Source of the DNA: Desulfobacteraceae bacterium
GTDB taxonomy: Bacteria; Desulfobacterota; Desulfobacteria; Desulfobacterales; Desulfobacteraceae
Length of the DNA: 51,213 bases
Direction: 5' to 3'
Assembly (NCBI GenBank): GCA_003354055.1
Contig: PIVQ01000005.1
Span: 1 to 51,213 of the forward strand
Shown here: positions 50,532 through 51,213 of the stretch, one piece after another
How the letters are laid out: every line of letters begins with the position of its first letter
Numbering within the stretch: position 1 is the first letter of the stretch
Translations under genes and position numbers: made by a program
Notes under the pieces: model-generated
Told to the model about the DNA's origin: nothing
The model's input: only the letters and a program-made list of their open reading frames with translations
Databases searched by the model: none

Positions 50532-51106
50532 TGCGACGACTCAAACCACACGACGTGTACGTCATCGATCCACCGTGGCCTACGCAACGACCAAAGAAGA
50601 ATCAAGGCCGATACGTCGTGGACGAACGGTACACGTACGACACGATGTCACTAGTTGACATCGAGGAATTGCTGCGGCAAAAGATTCTCCCTGACCAAGA
50701 GGGACTCGCACTGAAGGAGCAGAGGCAAACACAGGTCTTCCTGTGGTCTGTCGATTCGATGGTTTTTCACGGTGACACGATGATGGCAGCACTCGGTTAT
50801 CGATTTCATGCTCGTCTAATCTGGGATAAGGGAAACGGCTTCCCGTCCCACGCAATTCGACATGCTCATGAATATCTGACTTGGTACTACACCGGACTTT
50901 TCCTTCCCCCAGCATCAGGAACGAAAGGTAAGTACGCGTCGGTGTTTCACGCTCCATCCCGACAACATTCGAGAAAGCCGAACATTGCGTATGACATGAT
51001 ATCGACACTCTATCCAAGTCTGAGAAAGGCAGACATATTCAGCAGAGAGAAGCGTAAAGGATGGTCAACGTGGGGCAATCAAACGAACAAGATGAAGGAG
51101 AAGTGA
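50531..51106 (+). CDS. MT-A70-family adenine-N6 methyltransferase
   Basis: A 191-residue protein. VIDPPWP near residue 12-17 is the DPPW catalytic motif of adenine-N6 methyltransferases; the end has DIFSREKRKGWSTWGN, the usual MT-A70 C-terminus. Start ATG 50531, AAGGAG upstream. It is coupled to mazZ and to the PD-(D/E)XK gene (TGATG). In a genome with A replaced by Z its substrate is an open question. Confidence 0.8.
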   Translation: MRRLKPHDVYVIDPPWPTQRPKKNQGRYVVDERYTYDTMSLVDIEELLRQKILPDQEGLALKEQRQTQVFLWSVDSMVFHGDTMMAALGYRFHARLIWDKGNGFPSHAIRHAHEYLTWYYTGLFLPPASGTKGKYASVFHAPSRQHSRKPNIAYDMISTLYPSLRKADIFSREKRKGWSTWGNQTNKMKEK

Positions 51107-51213
51107 TGAGTAAAAAACCCCCGAACTGGAGTAAGATTGGAAAGCGTTCGCGTGCCAAAGGTGCGGCATTCGAGCGTGAGGCAAAAAAGGTGTGTGCGGG
51201 TCTGTGGGATCAG
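51095..51213. repeat. Terminal direct repeat, right copy
   Basis: Exact second copy of bases 1-119. It begins at the AAGGAG ribosome binding site inside the end of the MT-A70 methyltransferase gene and runs into the PD-(D/E)XK nuclease gene, joining the right end of the window to the left end in the correct frame. Confidence 0.9.
51106..51213 (+). CDS. Start of the PD-(D/E)XK nuclease gene, cut by the window end
   Basis: First 36 codons of the gene at 12-506, here repeated because the contig is circular. Same start and ribosome binding site. Not a second gene. Confidence 0.9.
   Translation, partial: MSKKPPNWSKIGKRSRAKGAAFEREAKKVCAGLWDQ

Larger units (their letters stand above)
58..51008. 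repeat. Genome-wide dispersed 18-bp palindrome RTGNCR-N6-YGNCAY
   Basis: About 200 exact core matches (TGNCR-N6-YGNCA) plus about 30 one-mismatch forms, from 58 to 51008. Examples: 58, 175, 507, 1143, 2704, 5222, 7499, 10352, 13241, 16475, 19143, 22805, 24331, 29349, 33369, 37190, 39686, 41866, 43999, 45997, 47636, 49341, 50772. The N6 spacer is not conserved in sequence but is nearly always six. The inner N of the two arms is often not complementary, which argues against an RNA stem. Arms 11 bp apart, about one DNA turn, fit a dimeric protein with CRP/FNR-type geometry. Confidence 0.9.

Noticed and set aside
58..51008. The dispersed palindrome as a CRISPR array, REP element or MatP matS site
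   Set aside because: Sites are single, not tandem with constant spacers, and the spacer is 6 bases. matS is GTGACRNYGTCAC with a 3-base centre, which does not fit. No associated Cas or transposase genes are present.
1..51213. Integrase, excisionase and lambda-type repressor
   Set aside because: No tyrosine or serine recombinase motifs and no Cro/CI-type HTH were seen. A temperate life is not supported, although a plasmid-like state cannot be excluded.
1..51213. DatZ-type HD-domain dATP hydrolase
   Set aside because: I looked for an HD motif gene beside purZ and mazZ and found none. The Z pathway may depend on MazZ and polymerase selection alone.

Overview
The window is the genome of a tailed, siphovirus-like bacteriophage. 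Bases 1-119 are repeated exactly at 51095-51213, so the contig closes into a circle of about 51,094 bp. A lipobox-bearing small lipoprotein and several Sec signal peptides suggest a Gram-negative host; no host can be named from the sequence. I see no integrase and no repressor I can recognise.

The gene order is divergent around a roughly 1.1 kb regulatory region (39241-40356). Reading right on the plus strand are about 25 small early genes (40357-49373), many with CxxC zinc ribbons, ending with a histone H1-like protein and a sigma-like HTH protein. These run into the DNA metabolism block (49384 through the junction to 8832): RecB/Cas4-type nuclease, a DUF550/MazZ-type pyrophosphohydrolase, MT-A70 methyltransferase, PD-(D/E)XK nuclease, family A DNA polymerase, SSB, PurZ-type adenylosuccinate synthetase, nucleotide kinase, DnaB-like helicase, DUF4406 protein and TOPRIM primase. 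Reading left on the minus strand (39240 down to 8795) is one roughly 30 kb late block: spanin-like lipoprotein, probable small terminase, several secreted proteins, two large exported fibre-like proteins, large terminase, portal (DUF935), Mu gpF-like protein with a metalloprotease domain, Mu gpI-like protease/scaffold, decoration protein, gpE-like major capsid, connectors, tail tube, tail chaperones with a -1 frameshift, tape measure and tail tip.

Two systems stand out. First, PurZ plus MazZ plus a family A polymerase is the gene set of phages that replace adenine by 2-aminoadenine (Z). The kinase overlapping purZ is a candidate dZMP kinase. Second, the whole genome carries a dispersed 18-bp palindrome, RTGNCR-N6-YGNCAY. 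By eye I find about 200 exact core matches plus about 30 with one mismatch, against about 3 expected by chance. They lie in genes and between genes, always with a 6-bp spacer, usually in one codon phase, and often over start codons or promoters. The geometry is that of CRP/FNR-family sites. I know of no phage described with such an array.

The early region also carries four copies of a covarying RNA hairpin leader, two strong sigma-70 promoters, an inverted duplication of an approximately 93-bp control module, and two further families of small palindromic operators.
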